A stretch of 5,457 nt of DNA, from positions 1-5,457 of the forward strand of contig SKIA01000047.1 of the NCBI GenBank assembly GCA_007116645.1, in the 5' to 3' direction. The DNA is from Candidatus Woesearchaeota archaeon. Lineage in GTDB: Archaea > Nanobdellota > Nanobdellia > Woesearchaeales > SKIA01. Below are positions 1 through 5,457 of the stretch, piece by piece. The notes below the pieces were generated by a model. It saw nothing but the letters and a program-made list of their open reading frames with translations, searched no databases and was not told the origin of the DNA. Every line of letters starts with the position of its first letter. The first letter of the stretch is position 1. Position numbers and translations under genes: made by a program.

Positions 1-595
1 AACGCTTAATCTGCAAGAGCTGATCCTCAGTAATATCCTCTAACACGGCTTCAAGACTTTGCGTGACATCAATTCCGAGTCTCAAGGCATTGTGAATTTG
101 GAACAATATCTTCCTAAACGCCATGGAAGGACTATTATTCATTGCTCGTTCGATAGCATCCTCAAGAGACGTCCCAATCTCAATATCTTTGATAATCTCA
201 GCAAAATATTTATTGGCAACACCATAAGACTGCGCAGCTTCGGTGAGAGCGTTCACCAAAGGCTTTCCTGAGTGAAGCTTGATCAGAATAAACCGTCCGG
301 CAAACAACACCTCGCGGTCAATATCTATGGCTCGACGGTGAGCAACAATGACGGGTTGCTTTGTTCCAAACCAAAAACCGAACACAAACACGACAACAAC
401 ACCCACAAACCACACAAGCCACGACCAATTCATACGATCAACAAGCATCGCAAACAACATACTCAACAAGAACGTTCCGAGCAAAGCCTTCACAAATATT
501 TTCTTGAGAAAAATATCAGGAGGCATGAGCATGTGCGCGAGCTTAAGCTGATTAGGAAGAGCAGGAAAAAAACGCAAAAGATAACGAAAAATCAT
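1..595 (-). CDS. TadC/FlaJ-like T2SSF platform membrane protein (partial, C-terminus off the left edge)
   Basis: Inner-membrane platform of a T4P-like machine, on which the secretion ATPase would act. I translated this minus-strand frame by hand. It is open from ATG at 595 to the window edge, giving 198 codons of the N-terminal part. Residues 1-35 are basic and amphipathic. Two hydrophobic segments follow (about 36-52 and 57-77, the second starting WLVWFVGVVVVF). A cytoplasmic helical domain of T2SSF type spans about 88-190, with the family pattern R-x-ID-x-E near 88-95, HSGKPLVNAL at 108-117, IGTSLEDAI at 140-148 and LRLGIDVTQSL at 171-181. The start overlaps the ATPase stop as ATGA, with a G-rich ribosome site (GAGGGGGG) just upstream, so the two are probably translationally coupled. 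Family membership is from motif recognition. TadC versus FlaJ subgroup cannot be decided. The second half, expected to hold further membrane helices, is missing only because the window ends. Confidence 0.88.
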   Translation of the reverse strand, partial: MIFRYLLRFFPALPNQLKLAHMLMPPDIFLKKIFVKALLGTFLLSMLFAMLVDRMNWSWLVWFVGVVVVFVFGFWFGTKQPVIVAHRRAIDIDREVLFAGRFILIKLHSGKPLVNALTEAAQSYGVANKYFAEIIKDIEIGTSLEDAIERAMNNSPSMAFRKILFQIHNALRLGIDVTQSLEAVLEDITEDQLLQIKR

Positions 596-2052
596 TGACC
601 CCCCTCTTCAAGATTCAGCGTTCCACGATAAAACTTACTCATCACCACACCAATTTCATGCACATCCTCTTTCCCATTTGCGACAAGCCATTTGAGTACC
701 CGAATACGATATTCTAAATCCTCAGCGAGCTGCTGAGCATTCATTCCGGTGTACAAGCGTAACTTTTCCATGACACTCTCAGATTCTCTAACCTTAAACA
801 ACATATCGTTGTACATATCTAATTGAAGCAGCACGTTCGGGTCTCCCGTACCAAGCACCTCAGCAATCTGGAGGGTTCGACGCTTACCCGTGCGACGATT
901 ACGGTTCTGAACGATCACCATCCCAAGACTTGAAATCATAGGTTTAGGAATATCAATCGGAGGATTTGTTAAACGCATAATAACCTCTTCTGCATCGTTT
1001 GCGTGGATAGTACCGTAGACAGAGTGACCAGTGTGAATAGCCTCAAGCAATACTTCCGCCTCTCGTTTTCTCCGAATCTCACCCACCAAGATTCTGTCAG
1101 GACGCATACGCAAACTGTTGACAAGCAAGTCAAGCATAGTAATCTCACCCTTACCCTCAGGGTTAGGAAGGCGCGTTTCCATGGGAACCCAGTGCAGGGT
1201 TTTAGGAAGAACCAGCTCTCGCGTATCTTCAATTGACACAATACGTTGATTTGGAGGAAAAAAGTTTGCTAAAACGTTAAGCATACTCGTCTTACCACTT
1301 CCTGTACCTCCTGCAATAAGCATAGAGAGCTCGTTTTGAATTCCAAGCCAGATGAGCGCTGCAGCAGAAAACGAGATGGTTCCCTCTTTGAGGAACTTGG
1401 TAATCGTCCACGGATCATCTGCGAATTTACGAATCGTGATCGTATTCCCTTTCGAAGATATTGGGGCGAGCGTTGCATTGACACGATCACCCGTATTTAA
1501 GTGTGCATCCATAAGAGGAGACAATGAAGTGATTTCCTTGCCCACCTCACGACCAATCTGCATGGAATAGTGGCGGATACGAGCCTCATTGACGAGCTTA
1601 ATATTGGTTTTCAGCCATGCGTGCTTTCGGTGATAGACCCACACCGGCTCGCTTGCGTTGTTAATAACAATTTCTTCCAAGTTAGGGTCTTTGAGCAGTA
1701 TCTCAATTTTTCCTAAGCCAAGGTTTTCTTCAACGAGATAATTCACAAGCATACTTTGCTTGTGCTCATCCGCCTCAGGAAAGTACTGCTTTATCAGTTT
1801 ACGAATCTCTTCCTCAAAATGCCTTCTGATGGCAGTGGTTCCCTGGGTCTCCTCAGCTTTTTCTAAGGACTGATTATCCAGTCTGCTAATAAACTCTTGA
1901 CGAATCTTCTCAAGAATCACTTTTGTGGTATCCGTCACACTCGTGATGTTAATCAAGTATGATGGAACCGGGTCCTCTATGTCTTGGGTGATGTTAATAT
2001 CCACCACAATATCGTTGACTGAAACAGTATAGCTATCAAGTAGTTGAGCCAT
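592..2052 (-). CDS. Type II/IV secretion (archaeal T4P-type) ATPase, VirB11/GspE family
   Basis: Cytoplasmic hexameric ATPase predicted to power assembly or secretion by the T4P-like machine. With ATG at 2052 it has 486 residues, a usual length for the family. Residues 1-100 are a divergent N-terminal part. An N-terminal PAS-like/N1 region follows, with LGKIEILLKDPNLEEIVINN around 113-132. The motor domain has a Walker A GGTGSGKT at 248-255, an Asp box IVSIEDTREL at 271-280, a Walker B-type ILVGEIR at 321-327 ending in the catalytic-type Glu, and a His box AIHTGHSVYGTIHAND at 338-353. The arginine-rich RMRPDR lies just before Walker B. All key residues are present, so it should be active. The frame is also open from an ATG at 2073, but GGAGGT at 2058-2063 lies 5 nt before the ATG at 2052, so I chose 2052. 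It overlaps the TPR-like gene upstream by 17 nt and the platform gene downstream by 4 nt. No archaellum marker is visible nearby, so I do not name it FlaI. Confidence 0.95.
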   Translation of the reverse strand: MAQLLDSYTVSVNDIVVDINITQDIEDPVPSYLINITSVTDTTKVILEKIRQEFISRLDNQSLEKAEETQGTTAIRRHFEEEIRKLIKQYFPEADEHKQSMLVNYLVEENLGLGKIEILLKDPNLEEIVINNASEPVWVYHRKHAWLKTNIKLVNEARIRHYSMQIGREVGKEITSLSPLMDAHLNTGDRVNATLAPISSKGNTITIRKFADDPWTITKFLKEGTISFSAAALIWLGIQNELSMLIAGGTGSGKTSMLNVLANFFPPNQRIVSIEDTRELVLPKTLHWVPMETRLPNPEGKGEITMLDLLVNSLRMRPDRILVGEIRRKREAEVLLEAIHTGHSVYGTIHANDAEEVIMRLTNPPIDIPKPMISSLGMVIVQNRNRRTGKRRTLQIAEVLGTGDPNVLLQLDMYNDMLFKVRESESVMEKLRLYTGMNAQQLAEDLEYRIRVLKWLVANGKEDVHEIGVVMSKFYRGTLNLEEGGQ

Positions 2053-2992
2053 GTAATACCTCCAAACATTCATTTAATCGAATACGAGCAGCCCGATCAT
2101 TCGGGTTTTGCTGTACTCTGCGCATAAACAGTTGCGCTGCCTGCTCATAATCACCTGCACTCAGCGCCTGAACCCCGCGCACATACAAAGATGAGAACGC
2201 CTCGGCGTCTTGCGTATCAGCAACAGCTTGAGGAGGAGCAGGCTCTTCTTCTGGCTGAGGATTCTTGCGAATAATATGCACTTCATTTGCAAAGTACGCG
2301 TTCTTCCACCGATCAAGCTCTTCTTGAGCTGCTCGCAACTCATCATCATCCGCCACGGCAGGCATCTGCGGAGCATCAGTTTCTTCTGGGAGAGCAGGCT
2401 CAGCAACAGCTCGCTCTTCGGGCTCAGCAACAACTTCTTCTTCAACCACAGGCGTGTCGATTTGGGCTTTAGGCTCAACAACAGCATCTTCAGGCATAGC
2501 AGGTTCTTGCACCTCCGAAGCGACCTGGGAAGCAGACGCTTGAGCGAGAGCAGGTTGTGGCGGTGCAGCCTCCTGTTTATGCATGGACTCCTCTATAGAT
2601 GCGCGCGGAGCTGCTGAGCGCACACCAGACTTCGTAGTACCAAACACATTATCACTTCCTTGCATCTCCTCAAGGATGCGAGAGGTTTTATGCTTATCGG
2701 CCACATACTCATAAATTTCTTTATACGCCATTTGTAGGAGGCGATAGTACTGCCGTCGCTCCTCTTGATGGTTAATGGGCAGGCTCAGAAACGCTTTTTT
2801 TAGTTCATTAAACAGCTGGCACGCATGATTGAAACGGTCGTGTTTCAGAGCGAGGCGGATTTGGGTTTCGTAATCACGCGTACTTACGAGTGTTGCTTGC
2901 TCGTGCCTAATAGGAACGCTCACACGAGTTTTTGGTTCGTGGCGGCGAACGAATCGACTCATGTCTTTGCGAATCCAATCTTTAAGTTCCAC
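2036..2992 (-). CDS. TPR-like protein with Ala/Pro/Glu-rich linker, predicted pilus-cluster adaptor
   Basis: Not a family I can name; 318 residues. Residues 1-35 are basic (RFVRRHEPKTR). Residues 38-110 form a predicted helical hairpin domain with a repeat-like pattern (YETQIRLALKHDRFNHACQL, then LPINHQEERRQYYRLLQMAY, ending in IYEYV). Residues about 135-265 are low complexity, rich in Ala, Pro and Glu, broken by one short predicted helix at 215-240. Residues 265-313 form a C-terminal TPR-like unit (ALSAGDYEQAAQLFMRRVQQ, then NPNDRAARIRLNECLEVL). There is no signal peptide or membrane segment, so it is probably cytoplasmic. The start is GTG at 2992, with AGGAG at 3000-3004 and a 7-nt spacer; an ATG at residue 11 lacks such a site. 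It overlaps the winged-helix gene by 11 nt and the ATPase by 17 nt. Position and TPR character suggest a scaffold linking the ATPase to other subunits. This is inference. Confidence 0.8.
   Translation of the reverse strand: MELKDWIRKDMSRFVRRHEPKTRVSVPIRHEQATLVSTRDYETQIRLALKHDRFNHACQLFNELKKAFLSLPINHQEERRQYYRLLQMAYKEIYEYVADKHKTSRILEEMQGSDNVFGTTKSGVRSAAPRASIEESMHKQEAAPPQPALAQASASQVASEVQEPAMPEDAVVEPKAQIDTPVVEEEVVAEPEERAVAEPALPEETDAPQMPAVADDDELRAAQEELDRWKNAYFANEVHIIRKNPQPEEEPAPPQAVADTQDAEAFSSLYVRGVQALSAGDYEQAAQLFMRRVQQNPNDRAARIRLNECLEVLHGSTT
2058..2063 (-). promoter_or_regulatory. Ribosome binding site deciding the ATPase start
   Basis: Reads GGAGGT on the minus strand, 5 nt before ATG at 2052. 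It lies inside the 3' end of the TPR-like gene. It also lies downstream of the alternative ATG at 2073, so it supports the shorter protein. Confidence 0.75.
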
Positions 2993-3425
2993 GCATTAGC
3001 TCCTGCACATAATCGGCAAATAATGTTTCAACGTCACTTATACCTCTTCGATTGCATTCTTCGGCAAAAAATGTTTTTTGGGACTGCACCACAGAATCTA
3101 AGTGCTCACGCCACATCTGCTGGTGTTGCTCCTCAGGAATCTGCTTTTGTTGACAGTACGTTATAAACACATCTTTGAAATCAGACAGCACGTATGCTTC
3201 CTCGTCAACAGCACGTCTGGGACGTTGCTTTTGCAACGAGAACACGTACGGAGTGGTGAATTTATATTCGATACCAAGGAGGTGTTCTTCAACGAGAAAG
3301 TCAACCCATGACTGTACTACTTTCTCTGAGAGGTTGAGTCTTTTTGCGATGTTGGGGACAGAAATCTTTTTTTCTGCCTGCACAACACGCATTAAATCGT
3401 CAACACCAGTCTTTACCTCACTCAT
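2982..3425 (-). CDS. Small winged-helix DNA-binding-like protein with helical C-terminus
   Basis: Protein of 147 residues. Residues 6-63 fit a winged helix: helix 1 (VDDLMRVVQAEKK), an HTH pair in ISVPNIAKRLNLSEKVVQSW (21-40) extended to VDFLVEEHLL, and a wing around 51-63 (IEYKFTTPYVFSL). A basic stretch QKQRPRRA follows at 65-72. Residues 75-145 are helical and charged, with Cys91 and Cys124. No catalytic motif or membrane segment is visible. ATG at 3425 is the only ordinary start downstream of an in-frame TAG at 3462-3464. Only a weak purine-rich site (GTGAG) precedes it, so a short-leader or leaderless transcript is possible. It is the first gene after the single gap in the cluster and overlaps the TPR-like gene by 11 nt. 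It may be a regulator of the cluster, or the winged helix may be a protein-protein module in the machine, since such folds can serve either role. Confidence 0.82.
   Translation of the reverse strand: MSEVKTGVDDLMRVVQAEKKISVPNIAKRLNLSEKVVQSWVDFLVEEHLLGIEYKFTTPYVFSLQKQRPRRAVDEEAYVLSDFKDVFITYCQQKQIPEEQHQQMWREHLDSVVQSQKTFFAEECNRRGISDVETLFADYVQELMRGT
3000..3004 (-). promoter_or_regulatory. Ribosome binding site supporting the GTG start of the TPR-like gene
   Basis: Reads AGGAG on the minus strand, 7 nt before GTG at 2992. It lies within the last codons of the winged-helix gene, which suggests translational coupling. Confidence 0.6.
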
Positions 3426-3493
3426 ATCGTACTCACACTCATACCATTGTTTAAAAATACGCTATTTAAACATTGTTATCTATCCTCCAGTAG
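3426..3493 (-). promoter_or_regulatory. Putative internal archaeal promoter region before the winged-helix gene
   Basis: This 68-nt stretch is the only gap in the minus-strand cluster. On the minus strand it carries TTTAAATA at 3463-3470, about 40 nt before the ATG. A second A/T block, TTTTTAAA, lies at 3450-3457, about 28 nt before the ATG at 3425. The first would give a short leader and the second a leaderless transcript. No strong BRE is evident at either. A GGAGG at 3484-3488 lies just after the stop of pilin-like gene B. Confidence 0.45.
3445..3475. repeat. Imperfect inverted repeat, 11-bp arms, 9-bp spacer
   Basis: Left arm CATTGTTTAAA (3445-3455) and right arm TTTAAACATTG (3465-3475) are reverse complements at 10 of 11 positions, around spacer AATACGCTA. 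CATTGTT also occurs as a direct repeat at 3445-3451 and 3471-3477, 26 bp apart. The element covers both candidate TATA boxes of the winged-helix gene, so it could be an operator. AT-richness makes chance similarity possible. Confidence 0.5.
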
Positions 3494-4414
3494 TCAACAA
3501 CTATCAGAAACAGTTGTTTGCAGGTCGCTAAAACCGCCTATACCATAAAATGGTAGTATAAGAGCATCAAGATATATCCACGCTCCATCGTCAGGGTCTT
3601 GCAATCCGATAACGCACGGGTCTTGCAAGGCAGGATAGTAGTCGACATAGCTACGAGTTTCGCTGAAGTGTCCTGGAGGAAATAGGAAATGGATGGAATC
3701 AGTGCGACTCACCTGAGGATTGGCTTTGAATCGCTCAAAATACGGTATTCCTGGAAAAGAAGAGTTTGTCGCAACATACGTTCCCGTGCGTGCATGCTCA
3801 AAAAAATCGTCACTTGTGCGAATGGTGCGTTGAGCAAAACGTATTCTGTCATGCGGAGCGTTTAGTCGGAGAGCCAGAGGATCCACTAACCCCTCGAGAG
3901 GAACGAGTTGCTGCACCTGGAGCGTGCGCTCAATGCGAAGACTATTGGATTCGTCAACCAAAAACACATCAAAATCAGCAGTGACGAGCACTGAACGAAA
4001 CCCTCCTGAGCGTAAAGAAATATCAGTCAGTGAAAGAGAAAAACCCTCGTAATTAAACTGTTCACGATAAAACTGCTCTATCTCGCCAAGTGTATCAAGG
4101 TGTGTTCCGGGTTGATCAGGAGACATCTCACGGAATTGAAGCACTCGACTCCTAAACAGGTCAGGAACGCTTTGTTGGTCAGATAGAGGAGGTTCTCTTG
4201 CGAGCTCATTGAGTGTCTGTCGCGTAATATACGTAACCCACGCCCCGAGCTCTTGCGTTTCGAGTGCTGTTACTCGTGCAACCGTGTCTTGTACTTGCAC
4301 ACGAGACTCCTGCACCAATTCACGCTGCGTCGTGGGTGCAAAAACGACAAAAAGCACTCCGATGGCCAATACCGCTGATAACGACAAAAAGATTCCTCTG
4401 CGATTTAAACCCAT
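3494..4414 (-). CDS. Pilin-like protein B, class III-type N-terminus, predicted surface subunit
   Basis: Protein of 306 residues whose exact family I cannot name. It begins MGLNRRG followed by a hydrophobic helix at about 8-25 (IFLSLSAVLAIGVLFVVF). This resembles a class III signal peptide, where a prepilin peptidase would cut after Gly7 and leave the helix for membrane anchoring or fibre assembly. Residues 30-75 are predicted helical. Residues 120-180 look beta-rich (FSLSLTDISL, VLVTADFDVFLV) and end in EGLVDPL at 174-180. From memory, similar motifs occur in hypothetical archaeal pilin-like proteins. The only two cysteines are Cys267 and the C-terminal residue Cys306, which could form a disulfide outside the cell. 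The start at 4414 is supported by GGAGGT at 4421-4426 with a 6-nt spacer. It overlaps pilin-like gene A by 10 nt. It is large for a major pilin, so a minor pilin or tip protein is plausible (inference). Confidence 0.78.
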   Translation of the reverse strand: MGLNRRGIFLSLSAVLAIGVLFVVFAPTTQRELVQESRVQVQDTVARVTALETQELGAWVTYITRQTLNELAREPPLSDQQSVPDLFRSRVLQFREMSPDQPGTHLDTLGEIEQFYREQFNYEGFSLSLTDISLRSGGFRSVLVTADFDVFLVDESNSLRIERTLQVQQLVPLEGLVDPLALRLNAPHDRIRFAQRTIRTSDDFFEHARTGTYVATNSSFPGIPYFERFKANPQVSRTDSIHFLFPPGHFSETRSYVDYYPALQDPCVIGLQDPDDGAWIYLDALILPFYGIGGFSDLQTTVSDSC

Positions 4415-4929
4415 ACTCGCACCTCCACTAAGTCAGGACCGAGCAAGACGTCGTCTCCGCTCACATCAGGAAACACAGTAAAGAGCATTCGCCGAGAATT
4501 GATAAGCAGCACACGATCCGTTGCTTGCGGGTCGATACGCTCATAATAGAAGGTTTGTCCGCCAGACGCAAGCGTAATATTCATAGAATGTTGCACGGGA
4601 AGAAGGTCTCCTACAATAAGCCCTACAAGTTGCTCGGAGAGCTCCTGGCAATTAGGTAAGCAACGATCAGGAAATTGCAGCCACACCTGAATCTGCGCCA
4701 TGGGACTGAGCTGAACGTCATAACGATCGTATTGGTTTCGTATGTCAGGGATAAGAATATCATTTATTGGAGTGTCAAAGAGCAAATCAGTCATATCAAG
4801 CGATGCTAGACGTGCTTGCTCTCCCCGAGGAGCAGAGACGAAGTCAGTCACAAGAAAGCCAACACCGATAAACACTATGGCGGCTGCAAAGAACGCATCA
4901 ATCAAGTAAAACTGGCCATCCCGCCTCAT
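4405..4929 (-). CDS. Pilin-like protein A, class III-type N-terminus
   Basis: Protein of 174 residues. It opens MRRDG, then QFYLIDAFFAAAIVFIGVGF, a hydrophobic segment to about residue 28. A short basic leader ending in Gly, followed by Gln and a hydrophobic helix, is the layout of archaeal class III signal peptides, with predicted cleavage after Gly5. Asp4 before that Gly is less usual than Lys or Arg. Asp11 falls near the place where type IV pilins carry an acidic residue. The rest is a probable extracellular domain with helical 35-65 and beta-rich later parts. Cys90 and Cys94 (CLPNC) are its only cysteines and may form a disulfide. This is the first gene of the minus-strand cluster. No ribosome site precedes ATG 4929, but a TATA-like box lies about 27 nt upstream, fitting leaderless translation. 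It is probably a minor pilin or pseudopilin; the specific role is unknown. Confidence 0.8.
   Translation of the reverse strand: MRRDGQFYLIDAFFAAAIVFIGVGFLVTDFVSAPRGEQARLASLDMTDLLFDTPINDILIPDIRNQYDRYDVQLSPMAQIQVWLQFPDRCLPNCQELSEQLVGLIVGDLLPVQHSMNITLASGGQTFYYERIDPQATDRVLLINSRRMLFTVFPDVSGDDVLLGPDLVEVRVWV
4421..4426 (-). promoter_or_regulatory. Ribosome binding site of pilin-like gene B
   Basis: Reads GGAGGT on the minus strand, 6 nt before ATG at 4414. It lies inside the 3' end of pilin-like gene A, so the pair is probably co-translated. Confidence 0.75.
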
Positions 4930-4940
4930 AACACCATACT

Positions 4941-4953
4941 AGAAGAATCTTCT
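4941..4953. repeat. Perfect 13-bp palindrome, possible operator
   Basis: Plus strand AGAAGAATCTTCT has arms AGAAGA and TCTTCT around one central base. It lies between the TATA-like box and the start codon of pilin-like gene A and touches the box edge. A repressor bound here would be expected to block transcription. The binding protein is unknown. Confidence 0.5.
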
Positions 4954-4959
4954 TTTAAA
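4952..4959 (-). promoter_or_regulatory. TATA-like box of the pilin cluster
   Basis: Reads TTTAAAAG on the minus strand, centred about 27 nt before ATG 4929. This is the archaeal TATA-to-start distance, so transcription would begin at or next to the ATG. CAAACC upstream is a weak BRE-like match. The lack of a ribosome site agrees with a leaderless mRNA. Confidence 0.55.
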
Positions 4960-4983
4960 GGTTTGGAAAGTGAACCGCCAAAA

Positions 4984-4998
4984 CAGAAACTATATAAA
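4984..4998 (+). promoter_or_regulatory. BRE/TATA promoter for the acidic-protein gene
   Basis: CAGAAAC (4984-4990, BRE-like) is followed directly by TATATAAA (4991-4998), the clearest archaeal core promoter in the window. Transcription would start near 5018-5024, leaving a leader of about 40 nt. The divergent minus-strand box lies about 31 bp away. Confidence 0.65.
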
Positions 4999-5049
4999 CA
5001 CTAGTTCACTTAGAAGGAGTAGCATTCTTACATAGCAACACAAACAAAG

Positions 5050-5056
5050 AAGGTGG
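5050..5056 (+). promoter_or_regulatory. Ribosome binding site of the acidic-protein gene
   Basis: AAGGTGG lies 4 nt before ATG 5061. It is a partial match to the anti-Shine-Dalgarno complement and supports this start. Confidence 0.5.
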
Positions 5057-5060
5057 TAGT

Positions 5061-5318
5061 ATGCCAGAACACTATGATGAAGAGTACGAAGGAGAATTTG
5101 ATCTCGAAGAAGCAGGCTATCTTGATGATGCTGATGACGAAGATGCGTTTGATAAAGAGTATGAACGCATTTTCTCAGACGACGCAGAGCTTGATGAAGA
5201 CGTAAAGGCATATGAACGCGACGCAGTCACCGGACGGCGCGCGAAGCGGTCACGAATGTCAGTACTCAACAAATCCAAACTATCAAAGCACGAGATGGAC
5301 GAGCTGTTTTTAGACTAA
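5061..5318 (+). CDS. Small hypothetical protein, acidic N-terminal half and basic tail
   Basis: Protein of 85 residues; no family recognised. Of residues 1-50, 24 are Asp or Glu, against three Lys/Arg, with clusters such as DDADDED at 22-28. Residues 57-76 switch to basic (TGRRAKRSR, then KSKLSK), and the end is acidic-hydrophobic (HEMDELFLD). No Cys, membrane segment or signal peptide is present. The charge split suggests binding to a basic partner or nucleic acid, or a largely disordered protein, but no function can be assigned. Its reality is supported by the strong TATATAAA promoter, a ribosome site before ATG 5061, and a TAA stop 32 nt before the diphthamide gene on the same strand. The two may share a transcript. 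Confidence 0.72.
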   Translation: MPEHYDEEYEGEFDLEEAGYLDDADDEDAFDKEYERIFSDDAELDEDVKAYERDAVTGRRAKRSRMSVLNKSKLSKHEMDELFLD

Positions 5319-5350
5319 ACCTTTTTGAAAGAAGAGAGTCTCCTTACGAT

Positions 5351-5457
5351 ATGCAAGAAGATATTTGGGATTTTGACGAGCAATCAGTGTATGATTCCGT
5401 AGCAAAACATGACGCCAAGAAAGTGCTTTTGCACCTTCCCGATGGACTAAAAATGCA
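5351..5457 (+). CDS. dph2: Diphthamide synthase, Dph1/Dph2 family (partial, N-terminus only)
   Basis: The archaeal enzyme is a radical [4Fe-4S] protein that transfers a 3-amino-3-carboxypropyl group from S-adenosylmethionine to a histidine of elongation factor 2, the first step of diphthamide synthesis. Only the first 35 residues are visible, from ATG 5351, and the frame is open to the edge. They read MQEDIWDFDEQSVYDSVAKH and then DAKKVLLHLPDGLKM. The K(K/R)VLLxxPDGLK pattern about 25 residues in is the typical start of the family's first domain. The cluster-binding cysteines lie outside the window, so activity cannot be judged. No good ribosome site precedes the ATG. It may be read from the transcript of the preceding gene or from a weak local promoter. 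The call rests on the short N-terminal match. Confidence 0.8.
   Translation, partial: MQEDIWDFDEQSVYDSVAKHDAKKVLLHLPDGLKM

Noticed and set aside
272..598. Plus-strand open frame of 108 residues
   Set aside because: It is antisense to the platform protein gene, which has clear T2SSF patterns. Its His/Lys/Asn-rich composition is the complement of a membrane-protein sequence, and there is no promoter or ribosome site.
2053..2073. ATG at 2073 as the ATPase start
   Set aside because: It adds seven residues (MNVWRYY) unlike a family start, increases overlap with the upstream gene, and lies upstream of the good GGAGGT site that serves ATG 2052.
2210..2617. Plus-strand open frame of 135 residues
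   Set aside because: It is antisense to the Ala/Pro/Glu-rich linker. The Ser/Arg/Leu-rich product is what low-complexity sequence gives on the other strand.
592..4929. Archaellum (fla/arl) operon
   Set aside because: ATPase and platform protein are shared by several systems. No archaellin, FlaH, FlaG or FlaF-like gene is visible, so archaellum identity is not supported.
4816..5004. Plus-strand open frame of 62 residues crossing the divergent promoter
   Set aside because: It overlaps the start of pilin-like gene A in antisense and runs through both TATA-like boxes. No coding signal is visible.
5334..5342. GAGAGTCTC palindrome before the diphthamide gene
   Set aside because: Nine bases with four-base arms are too short to stand out, and there is no T-run after it to make a terminator.

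Overview
The window looks archaeal. Its main content is a leftward (minus-strand) gene cluster for a type IV-pilus-like / type II secretion-like (T4P) machine of the archaeal kind: two small proteins with class III (prepilin-like) N-termini, a winged-helix protein, a TPR-like linker protein, a VirB11/GspE-family secretion ATPase, and the start of a TadC/FlaJ-like membrane platform protein. At the right edge is the start of an archaeal-type diphthamide synthase (Dph1/Dph2 family), an enzyme of archaea and eukaryotes. TATA-like boxes sit about 25-30 nt before predicted starts, and internal genes have GGAGG-type ribosome sites. The short genes, tight overlaps and QFYLI-type pilin N-terminus resemble DPANN archaea such as Woesearchaeota, but the phylum is an inference and cannot be fixed from this window.

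Layout, in transcription order on the minus strand: pilin-like gene A (4929-4405), pilin-like gene B (4414-3494, 10-nt overlap), a 68-nt gap with a symmetrical AT-rich element, the winged-helix gene (3425-2982), the TPR-like gene (2992-2036, 11-nt overlap), the ATPase (2052-592, 17-nt overlap) and the platform protein (595 to beyond the left edge, ATGA overlap). The only gap lies between the secreted subunits and the cytoplasmic/membrane machine. The cluster may therefore be one operon with an internal promoter, or two stacked units.

Right of the cluster, a divergent promoter region (4930-5060) serves the plus strand. A TATATAAA box precedes a gene for an 85-residue protein with a very acidic N-terminal half and a basic tail (5061-5318). 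The diphthamide gene starts at 5351 and runs off the window.

Proposed working model: the ATPase hydrolyses ATP under the platform protein to extend or secrete the pilin-like proteins, which a prepilin peptidase encoded elsewhere would process. The winged-helix and TPR-like proteins are the undescribed part and could be a regulator and an assembly or adaptor factor. No mobile element, CRISPR array, tRNA or rRNA was seen. No stretch over 300 bases lacks a gene.
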